Positions 1 to 9,391 are shown, counted from the stretch's first letter. The stretch is 64,000 nt of DNA from Mycobacterium sp. NS-7484 (GCF_001953975.1 NZ_MBEJ01000022.1:62001-126000), one strand, 5' to 3'. Notes: a model not told the origin generated them from the letters alone. Numbers and translations are program-made.

Positions 1-285
1 CGGGTCGCGGCGGCCCGTCTCGCCGCCCAGGACCGTTGGAAAACATACGGATTCAGCACCAACGCCGAAGTCAGCGGTCCATTGCTGCGGCGAAAGTTCC
101 GGTTGCCCAAAGCCGTGATGGCACCGTTGCGGTCCGCGGTCGAGCGCGGTGTCATCAGTATCCGCGGCGCGGACCGGTGTTTGCGGGTGGCCTGGACCCT
201 GGGCGATCTGGCCGGACGGACCATGCCCGCGCGTGAGGACGTGGCAACGGCCTTGAGCTTCCGTGAGGCCGGGGGTGTGGCATGA
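1..285 (+). CDS. YifB/ComM-family Mg-chelatase-like AAA+ ATPase, C-terminal fragment
   Basis: The reading frame is open from base 1 and ends in TGA at 283-285, so only the last 94 residues are present. The segment matches the helical C-terminal domain of YifB/ComM proteins (RWKTYGFSTNAEV near the left edge, then VERGVISIRGADRCLRVAWT and DLAGR). ComM-type proteins are ring ATPases that help branch migration when DNA taken up by the cell is integrated; a role in mycobacteria is inferred from the family. Its stop overlaps the dprA start by 4 bases (ATGA), so the two are co-transcribed, as I recall for Rv2897c-Rv2896c. Confidence 0.9.
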   Translation, partial: RVAAARLAAQDRWKTYGFSTNAEVSGPLLRRKFRLPKAVMAPLRSAVERGVISIRGADRCLRVAWTLGDLAGRTMPAREDVATALSFREAGGVA

Positions 286-1451
286 CCGACGAGGTGCGGC
301 GCGCGTGGGCCTACCTGTCCCGGGTCGTGGAGCCGCCGTGCCCGGAACTGACGGCCTTGGTCAAGCAGGTGGGTCCGGTTGAGGCGGCCGAGCGGGTCAA
401 ATACGGTGCCATCGAAACCAGCTTGCTGAGCCGGGTTGAGGCGCGTCGTGAATTGGATCGAGCAGAACGAGATCTGGACACGCTCGACCGGATGGGCGGC
501 CGGCTGATCACGCCTGACGACGACGAGTGGCCGTTGCTGCAGTTCCGCGCCTTCGCGGGGCTGACAGGAAACAAGCGTCCCAACGGCCATCCGCCACTGG
601 TGCTGTGGGCCAGCGGGCCCGCGTGTCTCGACGAGGTGACACAGCGTGCGGCGGCGATCGTCGGCACGCGAGCGGCCACGGCCTACGGCGAGCACGTCGC
701 GTCCGACCTTGCTGCCGGCCTGGCCGAACGCGAGGTGACCGTGGTGTCCGGCGGCGCCTATGGCATCGACGGGGCCGCGCACCGCGCCGCGCTGGCGTGT
801 GAGGGCGTGACTGTCGCGATCGTGGCCGGCGGGATCGACAACCCGTACCCGTCCGGTCACAGCGCGCTGTTCCACCGGATCCGCCAAGAATGCCTTCTGG
901 TCAGCGAATATCCGCCGGGCGTCCCGCCAGGGCGGCTGCGGTTTCTCACCCGCAACCGGTTGGTGGCCGTCCTTTCCGGTGCGACCGTGGTGGTGGAAGC
1001 CGGGCTGCGCAGTGGCGCGGCCAATACTGCGGGATGGGCCGCCGCGATGGGCCGATCGGTGTGTGCGGTGCCCGGACCGGTGACCTCGGCCGCGTCGGCG
1101 GGGTGTCACGTCTTGCTCCAGCAGAAGGACACGCATCTCGTCGGGCGTGCCGAGGAGATCGTCGAACTCGTCGGGCACATCGGGGAACTGGCGTGCGAAC
1201 CCGAACATCCGACCGGACCGCTCGACGGGCTCGCGCCGGACGAGAAACGCGTGTACGACGCGCTGCCGGCGCGCGGTGCGCACACCGTGGACGAGATTGC
1301 GGTGCTTGCCGCGCTTCCGCCCCATCAAGTGCTGGGGCCGTTGACGATGTTGGAGCTCAACGGTCTGGTCGAAAGCTCCGACGGATGCTGGCGGATCGTG
1401 CGTCCACGTCGGCCTCGCGCATCGGCGGGCGAGACGTGCTCGTCGGCGTAA
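282..1451 (+). CDS. dprA: DNA processing protein DprA
   Basis: 389 aa, normal length for DprA. The Rossmann-like DNA-processing domain shows GTRAATAYGEH near residue 128, SGGAYGIDGAAH near 155, SEYPPG near 208 and GLRSGAANTAGWA near 242. A C-terminal winged-helix-like region (APDEKRVYDALPARGAHTVDEI) follows. In competent bacteria DprA binds incoming single-stranded DNA and loads RecA; its role in mycobacteria is not settled. The ATG at 282 overlaps the stop of the upstream yifB gene by 4 bases, which fixes the start. Confidence 0.95.
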   Translation: MTDEVRRAWAYLSRVVEPPCPELTALVKQVGPVEAAERVKYGAIETSLLSRVEARRELDRAERDLDTLDRMGGRLITPDDDEWPLLQFRAFAGLTGNKRPNGHPPLVLWASGPACLDEVTQRAAAIVGTRAATAYGEHVASDLAAGLAEREVTVVSGGAYGIDGAAHRAALACEGVTVAIVAGGIDNPYPSGHSALFHRIRQECLLVSEYPPGVPPGRLRFLTRNRLVAVLSGATVVVEAGLRSGAANTAGWAAAMGRSVCAVPGPVTSAASAGCHVLLQQKDTHLVGRAEEIVELVGHIGELACEPEHPTGPLDGLAPDEKRVYDALPARGAHTVDEIAVLAALPPHQVLGPLTMLELNGLVESSDGCWRIVRPRRPRASAGETCSSA

Positions 1452-1581
1452 GCCCGCGGGGCGAAATCGCGCCGATCGGCTGTGGGCAGAGCGACCCGGT
1501 GTTAGCTTCGAATGATCAGGTGAACTCACAACCCCGGCATGCCGACATCCCACCGGGCGACGCCGGGGATGGGGGGTGGAT

Positions 1582-2421
1582 ATGAGTACCGCAGCTGACC
1601 GCGCCGCCCAACTGAACTTGGTCGGACGCCTGAAATCGGCGTATCCCGAGCTGCCCGACGCGCCGACGCCGGACCTACTCGATCACGATCGGCTCATCGC
1701 CTACCTCAAGCCGGTGCATGACGTCGGTGGCGAGCCGGATGCTCCGATGAAGTACGAGAACAAGGAATACGAGTACTGGGAGCACATGACCTACGTCATG
1801 TGTGAAGTCCTCGGCTGGCGCGGCATCTGGCTGTCCGAGGAACGCCGCCGAATGTGCAACGTCGACGTCGGACGCGCCGTTTATCAGGGCTTTCCGTACT
1901 ACGGCCGGTGGCTCGTGTCGGTGGCGCGGGTCCTCATCGAAAAGCACCACATCGGTTTGACCGAACTGTCCGAGCGCATGGCGGAAGTCCAGGAACGTTA
2001 CGCCGGCGGGCTGTCCGGCGCGCTCCCGGAGGCCCGGCCCAAATGCGTTGGGGATGGCTCGAAGATCGAGCGCAACAGCCACATCACCCACGCCAAGGGC
2101 AAAGGTGATCCGCAGGTCTATGCGGGCCGTGCGGGGACACCCAGGTTCCAGGTCGGCGACGCGGTGTTCGTCCGCGAACTACCCGTGATCTTCTACACGC
2201 GCACACCCGAATACGTTCGCGGCGCCCGCGGCGAAATCGCCGCGGTGGCCTACGAGAGTCCGGCCGCCGAGGACGAAACCTGGGACCGCACCGACGCCCA
2301 ACCCGAATGGTTCTACGTGGTGAGCTTTTCGATGGCTGACCTGTGGGACGGCTACACCGGAACGGCCACGGACACGTTGAGAACCGAGATCCCCGAGCAC
2401 TGGTTGCAGGCAGCCGGCTGA
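1582..2421 (+). CDS. Nitrile hydratase/thiocyanate hydrolase-like beta subunit
   Basis: 279 aa. The N-terminal half carries the beta-subunit signature HDVGGEPDAPMKYE near residue 46 and a helical region with YEYWEHMTYVM. The C-terminal half has the SH3-like barrel motif FQVGDAVFVRELP near 188, followed by TRTPEYVRGARGEI. Nitrile hydratases turn nitriles into amides; the related thiocyanate hydrolase has the two halves of this subunit as separate proteins, whereas here they are fused. An alternative GTG lies at 1576, but the G-rich ribosome site at 1571-1576 suits the ATG at 1582. The order beta-alpha-accessory is typical of cobalt-type systems. Substrate (nitrile or thiocyanate-like) is undecided. 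Confidence 0.87.
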   Translation: MSTAADRAAQLNLVGRLKSAYPELPDAPTPDLLDHDRLIAYLKPVHDVGGEPDAPMKYENKEYEYWEHMTYVMCEVLGWRGIWLSEERRRMCNVDVGRAVYQGFPYYGRWLVSVARVLIEKHHIGLTELSERMAEVQERYAGGLSGALPEARPKCVGDGSKIERNSHITHAKGKGDPQVYAGRAGTPRFQVGDAVFVRELPVIFYTRTPEYVRGARGEIAAVAYESPAAEDETWDRTDAQPEWFYVVSFSMADLWDGYTGTATDTLRTEIPEHWLQAAG

Positions 2422-2459
2422 CGGCTTCGGGCGATCAGCCTCCGCACGAAGGGCACACC

Positions 2460-3167
2460 ATGGCAGAGCACGATCACGACCACGATCACGAGCGCACCGT
2501 CAAGCCCATGGTCGACGAGATCACCGACTTCGAGGTCCTCGAGATCGCACTGCGCGAATTATGTATCGAGAAAGGGATTTTCACCGCCGAAGAGCACCGT
2601 CTGTTCACCGAGTTCTCCGAACAGATCGGACCGACTCCGGCCGCGCGGCTGGTGGCCCGTGCCTGGCTGGATCCGGAGTTCAAACAACTCGCCGTCGACG
2701 AGCCGATGACGGCGAGTAAAGAAGTCGGCGTCGACTGGCTGGAGCCCACCGGCTTCGGCACCCCCAGCGACTTCACCGCGTTTCAGATTCTCGAAGACAC
2801 CCCGACGGTGCACCATGTGATCGTCTGCGCGTTGTGCTCGTGCTACCCGCGCCCGATCCTCGGCAACTCACCCGAGTGGTATCGCACCCCCAACTATCGG
2901 CGCCGGATGGTGCGATGGCCGCGGCAGGTCCTGGCCGAGTTCGGGCTTTACCTGCCCGACACCGTCGAAGTGCACGTACAGGATTCGAATCAGAAGCACC
3001 GCTTCATGGTGATGCCCATGCGCCCCGAAGGAACCGACGGCTGGACCGAGGACCAGCTCACCGAGATCATCACCCGCGACTGCCTCATCGGTGTGGCACT
3101 GCCGAAAGCCGGTGTGACGACCAACGTCATCACCCGCACCCGGGCCGCCGCCCACCCCGCGAAATGA
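2460..3167 (+). CDS. Nitrile hydratase/thiocyanate hydrolase-like alpha subunit (metal site)
   Basis: 235 aa. The metal-binding claw is VC(123)ALC(126)SC(128)YPRP; in the family the last two cysteines are oxidised and, with backbone amides, hold a low-spin Co3+ or Fe3+. The residue after the first Cys is usually Thr (Co type) or Ser (Fe type); here it is Ala. The YPRPILGNSPEWYR continuation resembles thiocyanate hydrolase gamma as I remember it. The N-terminus has alternating His and Asp (HDHDHDHE, residues 4-11), absent from most homologues and possibly metal-binding. ATG at 2460 follows GAAGGG. It sits 38 bases after the beta gene and 16 before the accessory gene. Confidence 0.9.
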   Translation: MAEHDHDHDHERTVKPMVDEITDFEVLEIALRELCIEKGIFTAEEHRLFTEFSEQIGPTPAARLVARAWLDPEFKQLAVDEPMTASKEVGVDWLEPTGFGTPSDFTAFQILEDTPTVHHVIVCALCSCYPRPILGNSPEWYRTPNYRRRMVRWPRQVLAEFGLYLPDTVEVHVQDSNQKHRFMVMPMRPEGTDGWTEDQLTEIITRDCLIGVALPKAGVTTNVITRTRAAAHPAK

Positions 3168-3183
3168 ACATCGGAGCGGGTTG

Positions 3184-3555
3184 ATGAACCGATGGGATGA
3201 GCCGGCACCTGTCGATGACGAACCGATCCCGACGCTGGCGAAGATCGTGGCGCGCAACCAGGTGTGGCCACTGATGGCCGCGAAATACGGCGTCGAGAAT
3301 CTGGTTCCCCCGTGGAAGACCAGCCTTGACGGCCTCTGCGACGCACTCGACCACGCCGCGGACGAGACGGGCGTCCCGAACTTCGCACAGCGCCGCGACG
3401 AGGAAGACCAGCTTTCGTCGACGCTGTATGCCGACCTGCCGTACCCCGAGAACCAACTGGTGGCCCTGGCGCACTCGCTGCTGGCTCGCGGGGTGATCAC
3501 GGAATCGGAGTTGGGAGAACGTCTGGCTGCGGTCCGGGCGAGGCTCGAAGCCTGA
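3184..3555 (+). CDS. Nitrile hydratase/thiocyanate hydrolase accessory protein (activator-like)
   Basis: 123 aa, the third gene of the operon. It has a helical region (LPYPENQLVALAHSLLARGVITESELGERLA) like the N-terminal domain of nitrile hydratase beta subunits. That is the fold expected of the metal-insertion activators (NhlE/P14K, and P15K of thiocyanate hydrolase). Predicted role: chaperone that delivers metal to the alpha subunit. An in-frame TTG lies directly before the ATG at 3184; the ATG is preferred, with GGAGCGG upstream. A small catalytic-type subunit is the alternative, but no metal ligands are seen. Confidence 0.75.
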   Translation: MNRWDEPAPVDDEPIPTLAKIVARNQVWPLMAAKYGVENLVPPWKTSLDGLCDALDHAADETGVPNFAQRRDEEDQLSSTLYADLPYPENQLVALAHSLLARGVITESELGERLAAVRARLEA

Positions 3556-3590
3556 GCTGACGTAGTCCCCGGGTCGCGCTGTGGTCTCCG

Positions 3591-3596
3591 TATAGT
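3591..3596 (+). promoter_or_regulatory. Candidate -10 element upstream of viuB
   Basis: TATAGT, close to the mycobacterial -10 consensus TANNNT, lies 47 bases before the viuB ATG and 36 bases after the end of the nitrile hydratase operon. No good -35 is visible. It suggests that viuB has its own promoter. No iron-box palindrome is visible in 3556-3642. Confidence 0.4.
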
Positions 3597-3642
3597 CGAG
3601 AGGTCGGCTGATGAACGACCGGCAGACGATCTTGGAGGCGGT

Positions 3643-4509
3643 ATGGCAGGACGACCCCTACACACGTTTCAGGTGGTGCACCGCGAGCAGTTGACCGATC
3701 ACATGGTCAGGTTGGTGCTTGGCGGGGCGGGCAGCGGGACAGGTTTCGACACGTTCTCGCCCAGCGAATTCACCGATTCCTACGTCAAGATCGCCATCGT
3801 CCCAGACGGCGTCGACGTCGCGGCCCTGCCACAACCCTTGACGCTGGACAGCTTTCAGGAGCTGCCGGCCGAACAGCGTCCGACCGTGCGTACCTACACG
3901 GTGCGCAAGGTCGACAGCGAGCGGGGTGAGATCACCATCGACTTCGTCGTGCACGGCGAGCAAGGGGTGGCGGCGCCGTGGGCTGCGGCCGCCGAACCGG
4001 GCCAGCCGGCTTACCTGATGGGTCCCGGCGGTGCCTATGCTCCCGACCCGGAGGCCGACTGGCACCTTTTCGCCGGTGACGAGGCCGCGTTGCCGGCGAT
4101 CGGCGCTGCTTTGGAGGCGTTGCCCGCCAACGCGATTGGTCACGCGTTCATCGAGGTCGCCGGACCCGACGATGAGGTCGAGCTGACGGCTCCCGACGGT
4201 GTCAAGGTGAACTGGATCTATCGAGGTGGTCGGGCCGACCTCGTCGGCGACGAACGCGCAGGGGACAACGCACCGCTGATCGCCGCGGTCAAGGGCGCGG
4301 CGTGGCTGCCGGGCCAGGTGCAGGTCTTCATCCACGGTGAGGCCCAGGCCGTCATGCACAATCTGCGTCCCTACATTCGCAAGGAGCGCGGCGTCCCGGC
4401 GAAATGGGCGGCGTCGATCTCCGGGTACTGGCGGCGTGGACGCACCGAGGAGACCTTCCGTCAATGGAAGGCTGAGCTGGCAAAAGCCGAGGCCGACACC
4501 GCGAGCTGA
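3643..4509 (+). CDS. viuB: Siderophore-interacting protein (ViuB family, FAD/NAD(P)H)
   Basis: 288 aa. N-terminal FAD-binding barrel with the RTYTVRKV motif near residue 83 (R-x-Y-S/T type), then an NAD(P)-binding half with LFAGDEAALPAIGAALEAL near 143 and the family's terminal region (SISGYWRRGRTEE, RQWK). Proteins of this family reduce ferric siderophores in the cytoplasm to release iron; in mycobacteria the likely substrate is a mycobactin or exochelin. It corresponds to Rv2895c, which I recall lying next to dprA; here the nitrile hydratase-like operon has come between them. Confidence 0.9.
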   Translation: MAGRPLHTFQVVHREQLTDHMVRLVLGGAGSGTGFDTFSPSEFTDSYVKIAIVPDGVDVAALPQPLTLDSFQELPAEQRPTVRTYTVRKVDSERGEITIDFVVHGEQGVAAPWAAAAEPGQPAYLMGPGGAYAPDPEADWHLFAGDEAALPAIGAALEALPANAIGHAFIEVAGPDDEVELTAPDGVKVNWIYRGGRADLVGDERAGDNAPLIAAVKGAAWLPGQVQVFIHGEAQAVMHNLRPYIRKERGVPAKWAASISGYWRRGRTEETFRQWKAELAKAEADTAS

Positions 4510-4545
4510 GACCGGACGCGCAGCCGGGATGGCAAGGTAGCCATC

Positions 4546-5712
4546 ATGGCGTACGGCGATTTTCAACTTGAGATCTACCTGCAGGGGCTGTCCGGCGTGT
4601 TGCCGACCATGCCAATGGACTATGCGGCGCTGGAGGCCAAGGCGCAGGCGGCCATGCCGGCGTCGGTGTGGTCATATGTCGCCGGCGGGGCCGGCGACGA
4701 GCGGACCCAGCGGGTCAATCGGACCGCCTTCGACCGGTGGGGGCTGATACCCCGGATGCTCAACGCCCACCGGGACCGCGACCTGTCGGTGGAGATGTTC
4801 GGGCTCACGTTGCCCTCGCCGTTGTTCATGGCGCCGATCGGAGTGTTGGGTATCTGCGGGCAGGATGGCCACGGTGATCTGGCCGGCGCACGTGCCGCCG
4901 CCCGCACCGGGGTGCCGATGGTGTTGTCCACGCTCACCGAAGACCCGCTGGAAGACGTGGCAACCGAATTCGGTGGCACCCCAGGCTTTTTCCAGCTGTA
5001 CACCCCGACCGACAAAGAGCTGGCCGCGAGTCTCGTCCAGCGCGCCGAGGCGGCCGGGTTCAAGGGCATCGTCGTCACCCTGGACACCTGGGTTCCCGGC
5101 TGGCGCCCACGGGACCTGTCCACCTCGAACTTCCCGCAGCTACGCGGTAAGTGCCTGGCCAACTACACCAGCGACCCGGTGTTCCGGGCCGGGCTGCCGC
5201 AGCCACCCGAAGAGAATCCGCAGGCCACCGTGCTGCGCTGGGTGAGCCTGTTCGGTAATCCGTTGACGTGGGACGACCTGCCGTGGCTGCGGTCGTTGAC
5301 GAAACTGCCGCTCATCCTCAAGGGCATCTGCCATCCCGACGACGTGCGACGGGCCAAAGACGGCGGCGTCGACGGTATCTACTGCTCGAATCATGGTGGG
5401 CGCCAAGCCAATGGGGGACTTCCCGCCATCGACTGTCTGCCGGGCGTGGTCGAGGCGGCCGACGGTTTGCCGGTGTTGTTCGACTCGGGAATCCGCCACG
5501 GTGCCGACATCGTCAAGGCGCTGGCGCTGGGGGCCACGGCGGTCGGGGTGGGACGTCCGTATGCGTACGGGTTGGCGTTGGGCGGGGTCGACGGCATCGT
5601 GCACGTGCTCCGCACGTTGCTGGCCGAGGCCGATCTGATCATGGGCGTGGACGGGTATCCGACCCTGGCCGATCTCACGCCCGAGGCGCTGCGGCGCGTC
5701 GACCACGGCTGA
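4546..5712 (+). CDS. FMN-dependent alpha-hydroxy-acid oxidase, lactate 2-monooxygenase-like
   Basis: 388 aa TIM-barrel flavoenzyme. The catalytic signature is YCSNH(283)GGRQ with R286, followed by the FMN phosphate-binding part ([32 protein letters not shown]). The N-terminus ([15 protein letters not shown]) resembles the lactate 2-monooxygenase described from M. smegmatis, which decarboxylates L-lactate to acetate with O2; other 2-hydroxy acids are possible. It is separate from viuB by 36 bases and has an AAGG ribosome site. A second, diverged member of the family lies at 35561. Confidence 0.85.
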   Translation: MAYGDFQLEIYLQGLSGVLPTMPMDYAALEAKAQAAMPASVWSYVAGGAGDERTQRVNRTAFDRWGLIPRMLNAHRDRDLSVEMFGLTLPSPLFMAPIGVLGICGQDGHGDLAGARAAARTGVPMVLSTLTEDPLEDVATEFGGTPGFFQLYTPTDKELAASLVQRAEAAGFKGIVVTLDTWVPGWRPRDLSTSNFPQLRGKCLANYTSDPVFRAGLPQPPEENPQATVLRWVSLFGNPLTWDDLPWLRSLTKLPLILKGICHPDDVRRAKDGGVDGIYCSNHGGRQANGGLPAIDCLPGVVEAADGLPVLFDSGIRHGADIVKALALGATAVGVGRPYAYGLALGGVDGIVHVLRTLLAEADLIMGVDGYPTLADLTPEALRRVDHG

Positions 5713-5824
5713 AATGGGGTAATCGGCTACTCGTGTCCGGGCCGCCCGCCGGGGGTGAGGATGAATTGCGCGGCGATGGTTGCACCGTCGCGCACCGACT
5801 CACCGTCTTCGGGGAGGATGACCG

Positions 5825-6658
5825 ATGCCGCAACTGACGCAACTGCCGCCGCTGACACCCGCGGCCACCCTCGACGACGTCGTCGACACGATCGATGCGG
5901 TGATCGGCTGGTCGATCGAAAACATCAGCCGGCTGGGCTATTTCGCCGCCCTGTACAAACGCATCACGATCGCCGTACGCACAGCCGTGGCCGACGGGGT
6001 GTTCGACGACGGCGAGCGTCTGCAGCGGCTCGATGTGGCGTTCGCCAACCGGTACTTCGACGCGCTCAACGGACTTTTCTATCCCGGACGGTTCGCCAAA
6101 CCCACCCGGGCCTGGCGAGTGACGTTCGACGCGGCGGTCGATCCCGCACCCATCGTGCTGCAGCACATGCTGGCCGGCATCAACGCCCATATCGGCCTCG
6201 ACCTGGGCATCGTGGCATCCGCCGCGACGCGACCCGACCGGCTGTGGGAGTCGAAGGCCGATTTCGACCGGATCAACGCCGTACTCGCCAGCCAGGTCAA
6301 CGGGATCGTGACCGACATCAACGACCTGTCACCGGCTTTGGCCGATGTCTACGCAGTGCTCATGGACAACCAGATCGTCCTGATCAACGAGGCGGTACGG
6401 GCATTCCGCGACGACGCCTGGCGGTTTTCGACTCTGCTGGCCGTCCAACCTGCCCTCACCCGGCCCCTCACCATCCGATTGCGCGATCACCGGATCGCCA
6501 AGCAGGGCGGCCTCATCTTCGAGCCCCCAGGGATGGTGGGCCTCATCCAATGGGCGGTGAACGCGGTCGCCGCGCAGGAGAGCCGTGACGTGGTCAAGAA
6601 CATCCGCGTGCTCGACGAGATCGCCTCGACGCCGGCGCCGATCGCCACGGCATTGTGA
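5825..6658 (+). CDS. Conserved hypothetical protein, DUF5995-like
   Basis: 277 aa, soluble, mainly helical, no signal peptide or membrane segment. Features such as RLDVAFANRYFDALNG, HMLAGINAHIGLDLGIVA and NRYF resemble DUF5995 proteins of actinobacteria, which have no known function; this assignment is from memory of the pattern. A GGGGAGGA ribosome site lies 5 bases before the ATG. The 112 bases upstream hold nothing else I recognise. It lies between viuB and xerC, adjacent genes in M. tuberculosis, so it is part of an inserted segment. Confidence 0.65.
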   Translation: MPQLTQLPPLTPAATLDDVVDTIDAVIGWSIENISRLGYFAALYKRITIAVRTAVADGVFDDGERLQRLDVAFANRYFDALNGLFYPGRFAKPTRAWRVTFDAAVDPAPIVLQHMLAGINAHIGLDLGIVASAATRPDRLWESKADFDRINAVLASQVNGIVTDINDLSPALADVYAVLMDNQIVLINEAVRAFRDDAWRFSTLLAVQPALTRPLTIRLRDHRIAKQGGLIFEPPGMVGLIQWAVNAVAAQESRDVVKNIRVLDEIASTPAPIATAL

Positions 6659-6749
6659 CTCGAAGACAAAGGTGAGTCAGGACGTCACACTGCGGAAGCG
6701 GCGCGGCGCGTCGGGTGGACACCGCCACGGGATCTGACACGGTGAGGGA

Positions 6750-7652
6750 ATGGAGTCCGTGCTCGAGCAGTTCGACGCATATCTGGGGCTGGAGCGCGGC
6801 CATTCCGACCACACCCGTCGCGCGTATCGGGGTGACCTGACGGCCCTGTTCGATTTCGTCGAGCACCGCACCGGGGAACGGGCGATCTCGCGGCTGAGCC
6901 TGCCGCTGCTGCGGTCCTGGTTGGCCGCGCAGGCGGGAGCCGGAACGGCGCGCGCCACACTCGCCAGGCGTACGTCGTCGGTGAAGACCTTCACGGCGTG
7001 GGCGGTGCGGCGCGGCCTGCTCGACACCGATCCGGCGGTGCGACTGCAGGTCCCCAAGGCGCGCCGCGCGCTGCCCGCGGTTCTGCGGCGAGATCAAGCG
7101 CTCGACGCCCTGCACGCATTGGATTCCGGTGCACAGCAAGGGGATCCGCTGGCTTTGCGCGATCGGTTGATCGTCGAGATGCTCTACGCCACCGGTATCC
7201 GGGTCAGCGAGTTGTGCGGCCTGGACATCGACGACGTCGATACCTCGCGGCGTGTGCTGCGCGTGCTGGGCAAGGGCAACAAGCAACGCACGGTGCCGTT
7301 CGGTGAACCCGCGCACGCCGCGTTGACGGCGTGGCTGTCGGAGGGGCGCCCGCACGTGGCCGGCCCGCGATCGGGGCCGGCGCTGCTGCTCGGTGCGCGC
7401 GGTGGCCGGCTCGACCCACGGCAGGCGCGCACCGTGGTGCACCAGACGATGTCCGCGGTCGACGGCGCGCCGGACATCGGGCCGCACGGACTGCGCCACA
7501 GTGCGGCCACGCATCTACTCGAAGGGGGTGCGGATCTGCGTGTCGTGCAGGAGTTGTTGGGCCACAGCTCGCTGGCCACCACGCAGCTCTACACCCACGT
7601 CACCGTCGAACGGCTGCGGGCCGTGCACGATCAAGCCCATCCGCGAGCCTGA
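6750..7652 (+). CDS. xerC: Tyrosine recombinase XerC
   Basis: 300 aa. All catalytic residues are present: R151 (GIRVSEL), a lysine in GKGNK, H246 and R249 ([15 protein letters not shown]), H272 (LLGHSS) and the nucleophile Y281 (TQLYTH). With XerD it resolves chromosome dimers at dif before cell division. The N-terminal SAM-like DNA-binding domain occupies about residues 1-90. The sequence is very close to Rv2894c as I recall it. ATG at 6750 follows GAGGGA. A downstream hydrolase starts 13 bases after the stop. Confidence 0.95.
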   Translation: MESVLEQFDAYLGLERGHSDHTRRAYRGDLTALFDFVEHRTGERAISRLSLPLLRSWLAAQAGAGTARATLARRTSSVKTFTAWAVRRGLLDTDPAVRLQVPKARRALPAVLRRDQALDALHALDSGAQQGDPLALRDRLIVEMLYATGIRVSELCGLDIDDVDTSRRVLRVLGKGNKQRTVPFGEPAHAALTAWLSEGRPHVAGPRSGPALLLGARGGRLDPRQARTVVHQTMSAVDGAPDIGPHGLRHSAATHLLEGGADLRVVQELLGHSSLATTQLYTHVTVERLRAVHDQAHPRA

Positions 7653-7664
7653 GTAAGGGGGACT

Positions 7665-8576
7665 GTGCACGAGCCGGCTGTCGAGCCAACCCGGGCAACC
7701 GTCGAATTGCCGTGTGCGCCGGTGTCCTACCTCACCTGGTCCACCGACCCCCAGAATCCCGCGGTGGTGCTGCTGCACGGCGGTGGAGTGGACAGCGCGT
7801 CGCTGTCGTGGGGCGGTATCGGTCCACGGTTGGCCCGAGCGGGTTACCGTGTCATCGCGCCGGACCATCCCGGCTACGGTCACAGCCCGGCGCCGCGGCT
7901 ACCGGTGACGCAGGAACGGCTGGTCGCCTACGTGGGGGAGTTCGTCGATGGACTCGGCCTTCAGCGCTATGCGATCGGCGGGTTGTCACTCGGTGGCGGT
8001 ATGACCGTCGGCCACGTGCTGGAGCGGCCGGAGGGGGTGACCGGCGCGATGCTGTTGAGCAGTTATGGGCTCATGTCCCGGCTGTCGGGCGGGCCGCTGT
8101 CGGGTGTGCGGCAATTGATCACCTGGGCGACCTTGCGTGCCGGCCTGCTGGGCTGGGCCACCCGTTGGGTGGGCGGGAACCGAAAGGCGATGGTGCGCAG
8201 TATGGCCTCGCTGATCACCGATCCCGCCCACCTCACCGATGACCTGATCGACGAGATCATGGCTGCGGCGGGCCGGCCGGACGGCTTCCGGGCGTTCGAG
8301 CAATGGCAACGCGACCAGGTCGGCTGGAACCGGCTGCGCACCGACTACACCCCGCGGTTGGGGTCATTTCCGTGCCCGGCGCTCATCGTCCACGGCGAAC
8401 GTGACCCGGGTGTGCCGGTGGCGTGTGCCCGTGCCGCGGCGACGCTGATTCCCGATGCCGAGCTCAAAGTGGTTGCCGGCGCCGGGCATTGGGTTCAGCG
8501 TGACCAACCGGACATCGTGCTCGACGCGATGGCGAGATTTCTGCACGGCCTGACGGGCCCTGGCGCAACAGGCTGA
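7665..8576 (+). CDS. Alpha/beta hydrolase
   Basis: 303 aa, GTG start after AAGGGGGA. The fold is shown by LLHGGG (oxyanion region, about residue 36), PDHPGYGHS, the nucleophile elbow GGLSLGGG near residue 108, an acid in VHGERDPGVP and the catalytic histidine in GAGHW. Substrate is unknown; homologues include esterases, C-C hydrolases and haloperoxidase-like enzymes. It is probably co-transcribed with xerC (13-base gap). It converges on the M23 peptidase gene with 17 bases between stops. Confidence 0.85.
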   Translation: MHEPAVEPTRATVELPCAPVSYLTWSTDPQNPAVVLLHGGGVDSASLSWGGIGPRLARAGYRVIAPDHPGYGHSPAPRLPVTQERLVAYVGEFVDGLGLQRYAIGGLSLGGGMTVGHVLERPEGVTGAMLLSSYGLMSRLSGGPLSGVRQLITWATLRAGLLGWATRWVGGNRKAMVRSMASLITDPAHLTDDLIDEIMAAAGRPDGFRAFEQWQRDQVGWNRLRTDYTPRLGSFPCPALIVHGERDPGVPVACARAAATLIPDAELKVVAGAGHWVQRDQPDIVLDAMARFLHGLTGPGATG

Positions 8577-8593
8577 TGCTGTGCGGTGCCGGG

Positions 8594-9091
8594 TCAACCG
8601 CCCAGCGGCTTGAGGCGGATCGGGGTCTCGGCCAGCAGCCCGAGTGGATTGACGTAGTCGGCTCGTGCGGCCGCACCCCACATGGCGCCCCAGTGCAGGC
8701 AGGCTGCCGCAGGGCAGCCCGGGTGACCGGTCAGCACGGTGCCGACGAGCTGTCCGGCGGTCACGGTCTGCCCGGGCCGCACCGTGGCCTGCACCGGTTC
8801 GTAGCTGGTGCGCAGGCCACCCGGATGGGCAAGAGAGATCACCGGACGTCCGGCCAGTATGCCGGCGAACACCACCGTGCCGGGGCCCGCGGCGTAGACC
8901 GGCTGGTCGGGGACGGCCGCCAGATCGACGCCGCGATGGCCACGCGTCCAGTTTGGGGAAGGTGCATCGAATTGCCTGGTCACGACGGGTCGGGGTGACA
9001 CCGGCCAGCGCAGTCGCACGCCGTCGGCGTGGGCGATGCCCGGCCACGCCCAGGCCAGGAGCAGCACCAGAACTGCCGCGGCGGATCTCAC
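8594..9091 (-). CDS. Secreted M23 (LytM-type) peptidase
   Basis: 165 aa. Signal peptide at residues 1-22 (hydrophobic AAAVLVLLLAWAWPGIAHA). Zinc ligands of the M23 fold are H52 and D56 (GHRGVDLA) and H133 (CLHWG). The classical first histidine of the HxH pair is a cysteine here (C131), as I recall for many actinobacterial members. Family members cut cell-wall peptides; some are regulatory scaffolds without activity. Position beside rpsB matches Rv2891. Confidence 0.85.
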   Translation of the reverse strand: MRSAAAVLVLLLAWAWPGIAHADGVRLRWPVSPRPVVTRQFDAPSPNWTRGHRGVDLAAVPDQPVYAAGPGTVVFAGILAGRPVISLAHPGGLRTSYEPVQATVRPGQTVTAGQLVGTVLTGHPGCPAAACLHWGAMWGAAARADYVNPLGLLAETPIRLKPLGG

Positions 9092-9391
9092 CTCTTCAGT
9101 TCAGCGTCTTGTCCCCGCTGCGCGGAAGCCCCGAAACTGGACCTGTGGATGAATCCGTCCGCGTTTGCCGCGTGGTGAAAGCACCCCTGCGCAGCGTGTA
9201 AGCTTCTACCCGCAGCTCGCTGAGCGGGCTGACTTCGCGTGTCTGCGCCACAACCTCGTCATCGGGGTCGTACCCGGATGCCGGCGGTCCTGACCTGGGG
9301 TTTTCCAGGGCGGGTCCGGCAACCAGCAGGCACCAGGGTCCGGTGTCACCGATACCGGACGACAACCGACAACGACAAGGACATGGCCGAC
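9092..9391 (+). promoter_or_regulatory. rpsB leader and promoter region
   Basis: About 300 bases with no gene. TAAGCT at 9199-9204 fits the -10 pattern TANNNT, which would give a 5' leader of roughly 180 bases before rpsB. Long leaders before rpsB are often sites of feedback by S2, but I do not recognise a specific structure here. The M23 peptidase promoter would lie at the left end on the other strand. Confidence 0.4.

Noticed and set aside
3556-3642. Possible iron box (IdeR site) before viuB
   Set aside because: No TTAGGTTAG-type palindrome is visible; only a -10-like TATAGT.
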